Origin: an uncultured Treponema sp.
GTDB lineage: Bacteria > Spirochaetota > Spirochaetia > Treponematales > Treponemataceae
Reading direction: 5' to 3'
NCBI RefSeq assembly: GCF_938029485.1
Contig: NZ_CALHGC010000394.1
Span: 1-12,484 of the forward strand
DNA length: 12,484 bases
Below, in pieces: positions 6,770 to 12,484 of the stretch; positions within the stretch are counted from its first letter, which is position 1; each line of letters begins with the position of its first letter. The notes under the pieces were generated by a model. That model had not been told where the DNA came from, did no database searches, and worked only from the letters and a program-made list of their open reading frames with translations. A program made the translations under genes and the position numbers.

Positions 6770-7284
6770 CCGGCAGCACCGTCCGGTATAGAGCGGCTAT
6801 TATCTGTGCATCCGACCGCTGCTTTCAGGGCTTGCGCGAAGATGCAAGTAGCCCTATAATAGTAGAAATGCTCACCGGTCAAGGATATGAGGTTACCGCT
6901 ACGGCTGTACTCCCCGACGAGTACGAAGCGCTGCGGACGACGATGGCACGCATAGCCGATGAAGGCAGCGCCGACCTTATCGTTACAACAGGTGGGACTG
7001 GACTCGCTCCCCGCGATATAACCCCCGAAGCGACCGCTGCGGTTATCGACCGCGCCGTCCCCGGTATTCCCGAAGCAATGCGTGCGGAAAGCATGAAGAT
7101 AACACCGCACGGAATGCTCTCACGCGGTATCGCAGGCATACGAAAACGCACGCTGATTATCAACCTTCCCGGAAGTCCCAAGGCGGTAAAGGAAAATCTT
7201 TCCTGCATTCTACCCGCTTTGGATCACGCACTTTTGATGCTTACCGGCAGCACGCAGGACTGCGCTGCAAACCGGGGCAGATAG
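6760..7284 (+). CDS. MogA/MoaB-family molybdopterin adenylyltransferase
   Basis: MogA adenylates molybdopterin with ATP to prepare it for metal insertion by MoeA. The protein has 174 residues, typical of the family, and is almost wholly one MoaB/Mog domain: AAIICASDRCFQG at the start, the signature TTGGTGLAPRDITPEAT at residues 76-92, PGIPEAMR, and NLPGSPKAV near residue 140. MoaB paralogues share these motifs, so MogA versus MoaB cannot be separated by eye; pairing with a MoeA-like gene favours the MogA role. It overlaps the previous gene by ten bases (ATG 6760, previous stop 6767-6769) with GGGAGAGG upstream. The 117-base gap to modA holds a perfect 12-bp palindrome. Confidence 0.88.
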   Translation: MSVTGSTVRYRAAIICASDRCFQGLREDASSPIIVEMLTGQGYEVTATAVLPDEYEALRTTMARIADEGSADLIVTTGGTGLAPRDITPEATAAVIDRAVPGIPEAMRAESMKITPHGMLSRGIAGIRKRTLIINLPGSPKAVKENLSCILPALDHALLMLTGSTQDCAANRGR

Positions 7285-7288
7285 AAAA

Positions 7289-7323
7289 GAGCATCTTTAA
7301 AACTTCCGTTTTTAAAGATGCCT
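7289..7323. repeat. Perfect 12-bp palindrome between mog and modA (copy B)
   Basis: GCATCTTTAAAA (7291-7302) is repeated in inverted form at 7310-7321 with a 7-base loop; the outer bases 7289 and 7323 can pair as G-U. It starts five bases after the mog stop codon. No U-tract follows directly, although T-rich sequence occurs at 7364-7379. Its arm matches the palindrome at 592-629. It may end or weaken readthrough from mog into modA, or be a dispersed repeat. Confidence 0.55.
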
Positions 7324-7358
7324 GAAACATTTTGCGGAAACTTTTCAGAGTTTCAGAG
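7322..7358 (+). repeat. Tandem TTTCAGAG repeat with inverted CTGAAA copy
   Basis: TTTCAGAG occurs twice in a row (7343-7350, 7351-7358). CTGAAA at 7322-7327 can pair with either copy, giving two mutually exclusive hairpins 44-79 bases before the modA start. It could be a regulatory leader or chance; no known riboswitch fits by eye. Confidence 0.3.
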
Positions 7359-7401
7359 AAATTCTTTTTAGAGTTTTTTGCAATCACGTAAGGAGTATCT
7401 T

Positions 7402-8184
7402 ATGAAGAAAACCGTTGTAGCGCTGCTTATCGGCAGCATCATACTGGCCCCGCTCTGTGCGGGGGGCAACAAAGACAAGGCTATGTCCGCAAAAAAGACG
7501 GAAATTATGATTTCGGCGGCAGCCAGCCTGAAAAACTGTATTCAAGATCTTTCGGCCATGTACACCGAAAAAAATCCGCAGGTAACCATTACCGCGAATT
7601 TCGGTTCATCGGGAGCCTTGCAGCAGCAGATTGAACAGGGCGCTCCGGCAGATGTTTTCTTTTCCGCCGGTATCAAGCAGATGAATGCGCTGAAAGAAAA
7701 GGGTATGATGCTCGATTCAAGCATAAAGAACATCCTCGAAAACAAGGTTGTTCTGATTACCCCAAAAAACGCCCCGTCCGTCGCTTCTTTCGAAGCCCTT
7801 GCCGGAGATTCCGTAAAGAAAATCGGAGTCGGCGAACCGAAATCCGTACCGGTCGGACAGTACACTGAGCAGGTTTTCCAATACCTCGGCCTTACCGATA
7901 AGGTTGCTTCCAAGCTCATCCTTGCAAAGGATGTCCGCGAAGTGCTTTCGTGGGTTGAAACGGGTAATGTCGACGCCGGTATCGTATACGAAACCGATGC
8001 AAAAATCAGCAAAGATGTTACCATCTGTGCTACCGCTCCGGAAAACAGCCATAAAAAAGTTATCTATCCGATTGGTGTTGTAAAGACAAGTACCCACGCA
8101 GCCGAAGCTCAAAAATTCGTCGACTTCCTGTTCTCCAATGCCGCTCGGAAAGTGTTTGCACGCTACGGATTTACCGTTCTGTAA
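7402..8184 (+). CDS. modA: Molybdate ABC transporter, substrate-binding protein ModA
   Basis: ModA binds molybdate (or tungstate) outside the inner membrane and hands it to ModB. The mature part opens with EIMISAAASLKNC, whose serine-containing AAASL loop binds the oxyanion, followed by NFGSSGALQQQIEQGAPADVFF in two pieces of the family signature near residues 65-85, and VGEPKSVPVGQY near 145-156. At 260 residues it is of normal length. Residues 1-18 are a signal; APLC at its end puts Cys19 where a lipid anchor could be, but Leu at -1 is unusual and cleavage before GGNKDK by signal peptidase I is possible. ATG 7402 has AAGGAG six bases upstream; an upstream TTG start is unlikely. It is followed by a 140-base structured gap before modB. 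Confidence 0.93.
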   Translation: MKKTVVALLIGSIILAPLCAGGNKDKAMSAKKTEIMISAAASLKNCIQDLSAMYTEKNPQVTITANFGSSGALQQQIEQGAPADVFFSAGIKQMNALKEKGMMLDSSIKNILENKVVLITPKNAPSVASFEALAGDSVKKIGVGEPKSVPVGQYTEQVFQYLGLTDKVASKLILAKDVREVLSWVETGNVDAGIVYETDAKISKDVTICATAPENSHKKVIYPIGVVKTSTHAAEAQKFVDFLFSNAARKVFARYGFTVL

Positions 8185-8187
8185 AAG

Positions 8188-8253
8188 ACCTTAACCGTTT
8201 AAGGTGCGATATTTAAAATTAAGTTATATTTGTTATAACGGCTTAATTTTAAA
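8188..8253. repeat. Two stem-loops in the modA-modB gap
   Basis: The first, ACCTTAA (8188-8194) with TTAAGGT (8199-8205), begins three bases after the modA stop and has a 4-base loop. The second pairs TTTAAAATTAAG (8212-8223) perfectly with 8242-8253 and continues above a 3-base bulge as TTATA/TATAA around a 5-base loop. Neither has a long U-tract, only ACTTTG after the second. They could protect the modA 3' end or reduce transcription into modBC. Confidence 0.5.
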
Positions 8254-8260
8254 CTTTGTC

Positions 8261-8299
8261 GGGGATGTCGAAAAAGCAAGCGGCTTTTGAGACATTCCC
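8261..8299 (+). repeat. Hairpin with symmetric GA/GA internal loop before modB (copy C)
   Basis: GGGGATGTC (8261-8269) pairs with GACATTCCC (8291-8299) with one G-U pair; after an internal loop of GA facing GA (8270-8271 and 8289-8290), AAAAGC (8272-8277) pairs with GCTTTT (8283-8288) around a 5-base loop. Tandem GA mismatches are often stabilising in RNA. The outer arm resembles those of the palindromes at 592 and 7289. Confidence 0.5.
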
Positions 8300-8324
8300 A
8301 TATCTAAGGATATTATTTTAAATT

Positions 8325-8984
8325 ATGTTTGACTACTCGCCGCTCTTTATCTCGCTGCGCGCAGCCGTCCTTTCCGGCATTTTCGTGTTCATACTGGGAA
8401 CGGCGGCGGCGCGGCTCTGCTTAAATATACGGGGGAAATTACTCATTCTTATCGATGTGCTTTTCACCTTACCGATGGTACTGCCGCCGACCGTACTGGG
8501 CTTTTTTCTGCTCGTTATATTCGGCAGAAACAGTCCGATCGGCATTTTGCTCGCAAAAGCGGGAATTTCGCTCATATTTACGTGGCAGGCAACGGTTATA
8601 GCCGCCGTTGTCGTATCCTTTCCGTTGATGTATAAGGGAGCGAAGGGCGCGTTTGAGCAGGTGAATGAAGATCACGTGTGGGCGGCGCGCACCCTCGGTA
8701 TGAGCGAACTTTCCATCTTTATCCGCATTATGCTGCCGGAAGCATGGCCGGGCATCCTTGCAGGGCTTGCTCTGAGCTTTGCCCGCTCGCTCGGAGAATT
8801 CGGCGCGACGCTGCTGGTTGCCGGAAACATCCCCGGCCGTACTCAAACCATCCCGATGGCTATTTACTTTGCGACCGCGGGCGGCGATATGCACACGGCG
8901 TGGGTATGGGTTGGCGTGATTACTGCCGTTTCGTGCGCGGCACTCTTTATTATGAGTATGTTTTCGAGGGAAAAACGGGTATGA
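8325..8984 (+). CDS. modB: Molybdate ABC transporter, permease ModB
   Basis: ModB is the inner-membrane channel subunit of the molybdate importer, working as a dimer with two ModC. It has 219 residues, standard for ModB, and about five hydrophobic segments, beginning near residues 8-28 and 41-65 (LFTLPMVLPPTVLGFFLL). The EAA loop that contacts the ATPase is clear: AARTLGMSELSIFIRIMLPE, followed by SLGEFGATLLVAGN, a strong ModB signature. ATG 8325 is forced by an in-frame TAA at 8319, yet the nearest purine run, AAGGA, is 14 bases upstream, so initiation is probably weak. Its last four bases overlap the modC start (ATGA). Confidence 0.94.
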   Translation: MFDYSPLFISLRAAVLSGIFVFILGTAAARLCLNIRGKLLILIDVLFTLPMVLPPTVLGFFLLVIFGRNSPIGILLAKAGISLIFTWQATVIAAVVVSFPLMYKGAKGAFEQVNEDHVWAARTLGMSELSIFIRIMLPEAWPGILAGLALSFARSLGEFGATLLVAGNIPGRTQTIPMAIYFATAGGDMHTAWVWVGVITAVSCAALFIMSMFSREKRV

Positions 8985-9634
8985 AGCTTGAAGCATCGAT
9001 TGTAAAAAAAATGAAAGGTTTTACCCTTGATGTAAGTCTTTCAGCCGCGCAGGGGGAAATTGTCGGCTTACTCGGAGAATCGGGCGGCGGCAAATCTATG
9101 ACGCTTAAATCCATTGCCGGTATTCTAACACCCGATTCAGGCAGAATTGTCTTAAACGATCATGTTCTTTTCGATTCCGAGCGGAACATCAATGTACCGG
9201 TACGGGAACGGAACGCCGGTTACATGTTTCAGTCGTATGCGCTTTTTCCGTACATGACGGTGCGGGATAATATCTGCTGCGGAATAAAAGACCGGAACCG
9301 TAAAAAAGAAATCGCCGATCATTTTTTGGAGCTTTTGCACATTACTCCCTTTGAAGGGCGCTACCCTAAGGAGCTTTCTGGCGGGCAGCAGCAGCGGGTT
9401 GCCCTTGCACGTCTCCTCGCAGCTTCTCCTTCGCTGATTATGCTGGACGAACCGTTTTCCGCCCTCGATAATGAACTGAAAGATTCCCTCCACGAAGATT
9501 TAAAAGCGACGCTCGAACGTGCCGCTTGTCCTGTCCTCTTTGTTTCGCACAATAAAGATGAGGTTGAACGCTATTGTACCCGCTCGCTCTTCATCAAAAA
9601 CGGAAGAATAACGGAAACCGAAAGCGCAATTTAA
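8981..9634 (+). CDS. modC: Molybdate ABC transporter, ATP-binding protein ModC (short form)
   Basis: ModC powers molybdate import by ATP hydrolysis. All ATPase motifs are present: Walker A GESGGGKS (residues 32-39), Q-loop in MFQSYALFPYMTV, signature LSGGQQQR (132-139), Walker B LIMLDEP (152-158) and the H-loop His190 in FVSHN. The protein has only 217 residues and ends soon after the ATPase core, so it lacks the C-terminal TOBE/Mop domain of classical ModC (about 350 residues), which binds molybdate for feedback control. The start at 8981 overlaps modB by four bases (ATGA); the open frame extends upstream inside modB but has no reason to be used. Position directly after modA-modB makes the substrate assignment reasonable. 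Confidence 0.92.
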   Translation: MKLEASIVKKMKGFTLDVSLSAAQGEIVGLLGESGGGKSMTLKSIAGILTPDSGRIVLNDHVLFDSERNINVPVRERNAGYMFQSYALFPYMTVRDNICCGIKDRNRKKEIADHFLELLHITPFEGRYPKELSGGQQQRVALARLLAASPSLIMLDEPFSALDNELKDSLHEDLKATLERAACPVLFVSHNKDEVERYCTRSLFIKNGRITETESAI

Positions 9635-9700
9635 GTTTTCTGCAGAACGGAAGTTTAATACAATTATGCGGGAATCGGATACTCTTCTCACAAATAATAA

Positions 9701-9740
9701 GCCGTCAGCAATATGCAACGAAAGCCTATTTACTGACGGC
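9701..9740 (-). terminator. Possible terminator of the dehydratase-LRR operon
   Basis: GCCGTCAG (9701-9708) and CTGACGGC (9733-9740) form an 8-bp GC-rich stem, extendable past a mismatch, with a long loop of about 24 bases. On the minus strand it is followed by TTATTATTTG, moderately U-rich, and lies 38 bases after the LRR stop. The long loop makes it a weak call; the 143-base convergent gap with modC has no other feature that I can see. Confidence 0.4.
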
Positions 9741-9777
9741 GTATCTACCTATGATCTTTACATCAAAAGAAGAGCTG

Positions 9778-10371
9778 TTATTTTTTTACTTCCGTAGTCG
9801 GTTCAAATGCATGAGTATGTAAAAACTCGACTGTTTTGGGAATATGCACTTCTTTGATGTTGTTTTTCATAAAAGCGTACATATTGATCTTTTTTACCGA
9901 AGAAGGAATTGTTACCGACGTCAGCGCATTTTTGTAAAAGGCTGAGGTGTCGATAAGTTCCAGCGTTTCCGGCAGATGGATCTCTTCCAAAGCATTCAGC
10001 GCGAAAGCGCTTGGTTCGATCATTGTTTCCTTACCGCCGAAGGTAACGTCTTTCAGCGCATTCCGGTAGAACGCAAAGCCTTCGATGTCCTTCAACGCTG
10101 ACGGCAGCTTAACCGAGGTCAATTTACATACGCCGAACGCATCATAGCCGATGCTCTCTACCGTGTCGGGGATAACAACGGAGGTTAAGCCCCTGCGATA
10201 AAATGCATTGTCGCCGATCCGCGTAATAGGAGTTCCGTCAGGAGCTGTCGCCGGAATGGTCAGATCGGTAAGTCCTTGCGTTTTTACCTTATCCTTTCCT
10301 TTCTGCGTCATGCCCTTTAATTCGGCGCCTTTAAAAATAAAATCATCATTTTCCCATACGTTTTCACTCAT
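9778..10371 (-). CDS. BspA-type leucine-rich-repeat protein (LRR_5)
   Basis: This 197-residue protein is built of about seven repeats with a 22-residue period from residue 34 to 188, following the pattern LTSVxIPxxVxxIxxxAFxxN (for example LTSVVIPDTVESIGYDAF and LTSVTIPSSVKKINMYAF). This is the treponemal/BspA class of LRR, best known from surface adhesins. Here, however, the N-terminus MSENVWENDDFIFKG shows no signal peptide, lipobox or membrane segment, and there is no C-terminal sorting region, so the protein may be cytoplasmic. ATG 10371 has GGGAGG nine bases upstream. It begins 15 bases after the dehydratase subunit and appears to be in the same operon. Function is unknown; a protein-protein interaction role is the only safe inference. 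Confidence 0.85.
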   Translation of the reverse strand: MSENVWENDDFIFKGAELKGMTQKGKDKVKTQGLTDLTIPATAPDGTPITRIGDNAFYRRGLTSVVIPDTVESIGYDAFGVCKLTSVKLPSALKDIEGFAFYRNALKDVTFGGKETMIEPSAFALNALEEIHLPETLELIDTSAFYKNALTSVTIPSSVKKINMYAFMKNNIKEVHIPKTVEFLHTHAFEPTTEVKK

Positions 10372-10386
10372 TCCGCTTAACCTCCC

Positions 10387-11535
10387 TTACATCCGATTGA
10401 GCTGTACAATCTCGTTGAATGTTTCGAGCTGTGTTTTTACCTGCCCGAAGTCCGACATCTGCTGATCATAACCGACTTTAATCAACGGGATTTTTGCTTC
10501 ACTGAATGCCTGCTTGAGCGAAGGATATTCCATCTCTTCCGTATCGTCGAAGTTCATCATAAAGAGCAAGCACCCGTCGGCCTTGTTATCCTTTGCCAGT
10601 TTTACAACGTAGGCGGGACGCTTCGTAAGCTCGGGGTCGTAAAGGAGCGGATCTTCGTCCATACGGGCAAATTGGTCGGCAAGCGCCATCATCGGATCGC
10701 CGATAGATAGATCGATATCAACCTTCAACGCACGGGACTCGTGCGCCACATCATCGGCGACAATGCAGACTTTGTAGTCGTCAAAGACTTGCAGCAAGCC
10801 GGGGTTGTCGGTAATAACGCCGCTGGTAACAACCCGAACGCCGTCCCATTTTTCTTCCGGCAAGGCTTCGAGCAAGGTGTTCAGTTTTTTGAGCAGTTCG
10901 GTGTGTTCGTCTTTCAGCATGAAGTATGAGCTTTTCAGCACATAGCAACGATCGGAGGCCTTAACGGTCTGCGGATGGGCGGCGGCAAGTTTGATAAACC
11001 GGCGCTTTTCAGCCCTGTTTTCGTTATACACTTTGAACGCTTTCTTTAAGTTCTCATCGGTTACTTTAACGCCGCAGATTTTTTCCAGCTCTTCCTTCGC
11101 CTTGGTAAAGATACGCGCGTTGTACTTCTTGCCGAAGTCCTCTTTGCGGTGCTGACCGTGATTGATGAAGATCATCGGGATTTTCCGTCCGGCGCTCACC
11201 TTGTAGTTCTGAGAGAGCGGACGAAGCGTATCATCCAGCGTTGTCAGCATTGAAGCGGAAAGCCCGTCGAGGGTACCGTCCAAGGCCATTTCCAAACAGC
11301 GCAATGCCAGCGAGTAATAGAATGTCGGGAAGTATTCCTTTGCCCGCTCGATAGGCCCCTGCCCTCCCCATACGCCGAACGGCGCGATGCCTGCCGCGTA
11401 GACGATTTCTTCCGGCGCATAGTACGGGAAAATACCGACAGCCTTTTTCCCCGCTGCAAGGTACTTATCCAACTGCTTCCGAGGATTGTTTGCCAAATAT
11501 TTAAATTGTTCCAATAATTCCTTGATTGTTTCCAT
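10387..11535 (-). CDS. 2-hydroxyacyl-CoA dehydratase, second (beta-type) subunit, cluster cysteines replaced
   Basis: These radical enzymes remove water from 2-hydroxyacyl-CoAs in amino acid fermentation, as alpha/beta heterodimers started by an ATP-driven activator. The protein has 382 residues, usual for HgdB/HadC-type subunits. Family landmarks are FPYYAPEEIVYAAG (36-49), GVWGGQ (54-59), YFPTF, LDDTLRPLSQNY (100-111), VVTSGVITDNP, ADDVAHESR and a C-terminal EYPSLKQAF. By comparison with HadC as I recall it, the three [4Fe-4S] cysteines are replaced by Tyr74 (FACS becomes FYYS), Asp101 (MCDT becomes LDDT) and Asp330 (KFCD becomes NFDD). Other cysteines, such as Cys80, are not ligand positions. 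ATG 11535 has GGGAGG five bases upstream; a longer frame to 11571 overlaps the preceding gene. The substrate cannot be named. Confidence 0.9.
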   Translation of the reverse strand: METIKELLEQFKYLANNPRKQLDKYLAAGKKAVGIFPYYAPEEIVYAAGIAPFGVWGGQGPIERAKEYFPTFYYSLALRCLEMALDGTLDGLSASMLTTLDDTLRPLSQNYKVSAGRKIPMIFINHGQHRKEDFGKKYNARIFTKAKEELEKICGVKVTDENLKKAFKVYNENRAEKRRFIKLAAAHPQTVKASDRCYVLKSSYFMLKDEHTELLKKLNTLLEALPEEKWDGVRVVTSGVITDNPGLLQVFDDYKVCIVADDVAHESRALKVDIDLSIGDPMMALADQFARMDEDPLLYDPELTKRPAYVVKLAKDNKADGCLLFMMNFDDTEEMEYPSLKQAFSEAKIPLIKVGYDQQMSDFGQVKTQLETFNEIVQLNRM

Positions 11536-11546
11536 AGTGTCCTCCC

Positions 11547-12484
11547 CTACTCCAGCGTCGGCTTCGACCAATCGGTCTCTTTGGTATTCTTAAAGTTGGT
11601 ATAGACGTCCTCGCCTTTTGCTTTCTTATCCTGCTTGCGTTCGTCCATAATTTCTACCAAGCCCTGTACACGTGTTTTGTACTGTTCCGTAGAGAAGTTG
11701 CGTTCGTCAGCCTGATCGCCGTCAAAGTGGACAACCGGAATACCGAGGTCTTCTTTCCAGCGCCGCTCAATTTCGGGCATCGCGCCGCTCCACGGCTTGC
11801 AGCTGCGGTTGTAGTTGACCAACGCGCCGCTGATACCGTTTTCTTTTGCCATAGTCTCGCGCCACTCAACGCCGGTCTCGATACAGACAGAACACGGAGC
11901 CTTGCAGTATGCGGCGGCCATTTCACGGGTATTTGAATAGCGGAACCCGAATGCGGGTGCGTATACGACGGCGGTTACGTTGACGCCGCTGTCCTTTAAG
12001 GGGTCAAACAAGGGACGGAGCGCCGGCCAGCACGGAATACCTTCAAACAAGATACGGTGCTCTTCGGGATATTCCCATGTAGAGGTATTCTCTTTTACCG
12101 ATTGTTCAAATTCCTGTGCCAACAGTTCAAAACCGACAGCGGCGTCTTCCTCACAGCGGGCGGCGACAATGTCTGCCATGTGGTTAAACAGGTCAAACCC
12201 GCTTAACGGAGACGGCTTATATGACATAAACGAACAAGCTTTCAGCCATGCCGCGGCGGTTCTGTTTGCACGCGCACAGGCATCCTCAAATTTCTTTTCA
12301 TCGAATTTTTTACCGGTCAATTGCTCCAGCTGCTTGATGGCATAATCAAACTGCCCGAGCAAATAGTCCACTTTTTCTTCGGGGACATCCACCGTATTGG
12401 AGAACGGAATGTCGACCATGATGAGCGGGATATTATGCATACGCGCAATATTTTCGTACCACTTTGTCATCATATTGCAGATAT
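11547..12484 (-). CDS. 2-hydroxyacyl-CoA dehydratase, first (alpha-type) subunit, 5'-truncated
   Basis: This is the C-terminal 312 or so residues of the HgdA/FldB/HadB-type subunit; the reading frame runs through the window end without a start (codons for Ile-Cys-Asn precede the first Met at 12473). The opening ICNMMTKWYENIARMHNIPL matches the conserved CN-x-x-x-KW block whose cysteine is a probable cluster ligand (12477-12479). FEGIPCWPALRPLF and VYAPAFGFRYS lie mid-protein. Near the end, ALVNYNRSCKPWS holds the late conserved cysteine (11799-11801), and GIPVVHFDGDQADERNF is the usual following block. So this subunit keeps the ligands that can be seen, unlike its partner. The stop is 11 bases before the partner's ATG, with that gene's ribosome binding site in the gap. 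An activator gene usually lies upstream and would be outside the window. Confidence 0.9.
   Translation of the reverse strand, partial: ICNMMTKWYENIARMHNIPLIMVDIPFSNTVDVPEEKVDYLLGQFDYAIKQLEQLTGKKFDEKKFEDACARANRTAAAWLKACSFMSYKPSPLSGFDLFNHMADIVAARCEEDAAVGFELLAQEFEQSVKENTSTWEYPEEHRILFEGIPCWPALRPLFDPLKDSGVNVTAVVYAPAFGFRYSNTREMAAAYCKAPCSVCIETGVEWRETMAKENGISGALVNYNRSCKPWSGAMPEIERRWKEDLGIPVVHFDGDQADERNFSTEQYKTRVQGLVEIMDERKQDKKAKGEDVYTNFKNTKETDWSKPTLE

Noticed and set aside
6616..7110. 164-codon open frame on the minus strand across the MoeA-like/Mog junction
   Set aside because: It lies antisense to two clearly conserved genes, has no family resemblance and a composition that mirrors the opposite frame.
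7542..8024. 160-codon open frame antisense to modA
   Set aside because: Shadow of a well conserved gene with no ribosome binding site or family features.
8185..8324. Known Moco or Tuco riboswitch in the modA-modB gap
   Set aside because: The visible stems are simple stacked hairpins and I cannot match the conserved core of the Moco motif by eye; an Rfam search would settle it.
8678..8980. Upstream extension of the modC frame inside modB
   Set aside because: The extension translates to Arg/His-rich sequence with no ATPase features; the ATGA overlap start at 8981 gives a normal ModC N-terminus.
8469..8996. 175-codon open frame antisense to modB
   Set aside because: Rich in Arg, His and Gln with no recognisable motif; modB on the other strand has a full set of family motifs.
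11536..11571. 12-codon N-terminal extension of the beta-type dehydratase subunit (MVEADAGVGEDT)
   Set aside because: It overlaps the end of the alpha-type gene and spans the GGGAGG site that serves ATG 11535.
1..12484. CRISPR array, tRNA, rRNA, insertion sequence or phage integration site
   Set aside because: No regularly spaced direct repeats, no tRNA-like cloverleaf, no transposase or integrase motifs seen on either strand.

Overview
The window looks like chromosomal DNA of a Treponema (Spirochaetes), probably a host-associated species with moderate GC. The main basis is a lipoprotein/LysM gene pair that resembles treponemal tmpA-tmpB, treponeme-style signal peptides and the mix of metabolic genes. 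The genus is an inference; no rRNA or other marker is present. I see no phage, IS element, CRISPR array or tRNA.

Layout, left to right. (1) 1-520, minus: the first 173 codons of an exported FTR1-family iron permease, cut by the window edge in its first REGLE motif, with a strong promoter behind it. (2) 731-1858, plus: alanine racemase, possibly translated from a leaderless mRNA. (3) 1882-2703, minus, and 2767-3342, plus: a cytidylate-kinase-like protein and a NUDIX hydrolase, transcribed divergently from promoters whose -10 boxes overlap. (4) 3419-5101, minus: tmpA-like lipoprotein and tmpB-like LysM protein, closely spaced and closed by a hairpin terminator. (5) 5201-5614, minus: a PerR-type peroxide sensor with a complete metal site. 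(6) 5777-9634, plus: a molybdenum block, made of a MoeA-like molybdopterin-binding protein, a MogA/MoaB-family protein, then the molybdate ABC transporter modA, modB, modC. The modA-modB gap is full of inverted repeats. (7) 9778-12484, minus: the two subunits of a 2-hydroxyacyl-CoA dehydratase (the first one truncated by the window end), followed by a small BspA-type leucine-rich-repeat protein in the same apparent operon.

How the genes fit together. The molybdenum block joins uptake (ModABC) to late cofactor assembly (MogA- and MoeA-type steps), which implies a molybdoenzyme elsewhere in the genome. The dehydratase pair suggests fermentation of an amino acid through a 2-hydroxyacyl-CoA; its ATP-dependent activator is not in the window. 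FTR1 and PerR both concern iron and oxidative stress but are not adjacent.

The observations most worth following are: the second dehydratase subunit appears to lack all three cluster-ligand cysteines expected for its family; a leucine-rich-repeat protein without an export signal sits in that operon; several intergenic palindromes share a GGGCATCTC-like arm; the modA-modB leader is highly structured; and the cmk-like/NUDIX promoters look symmetrical.
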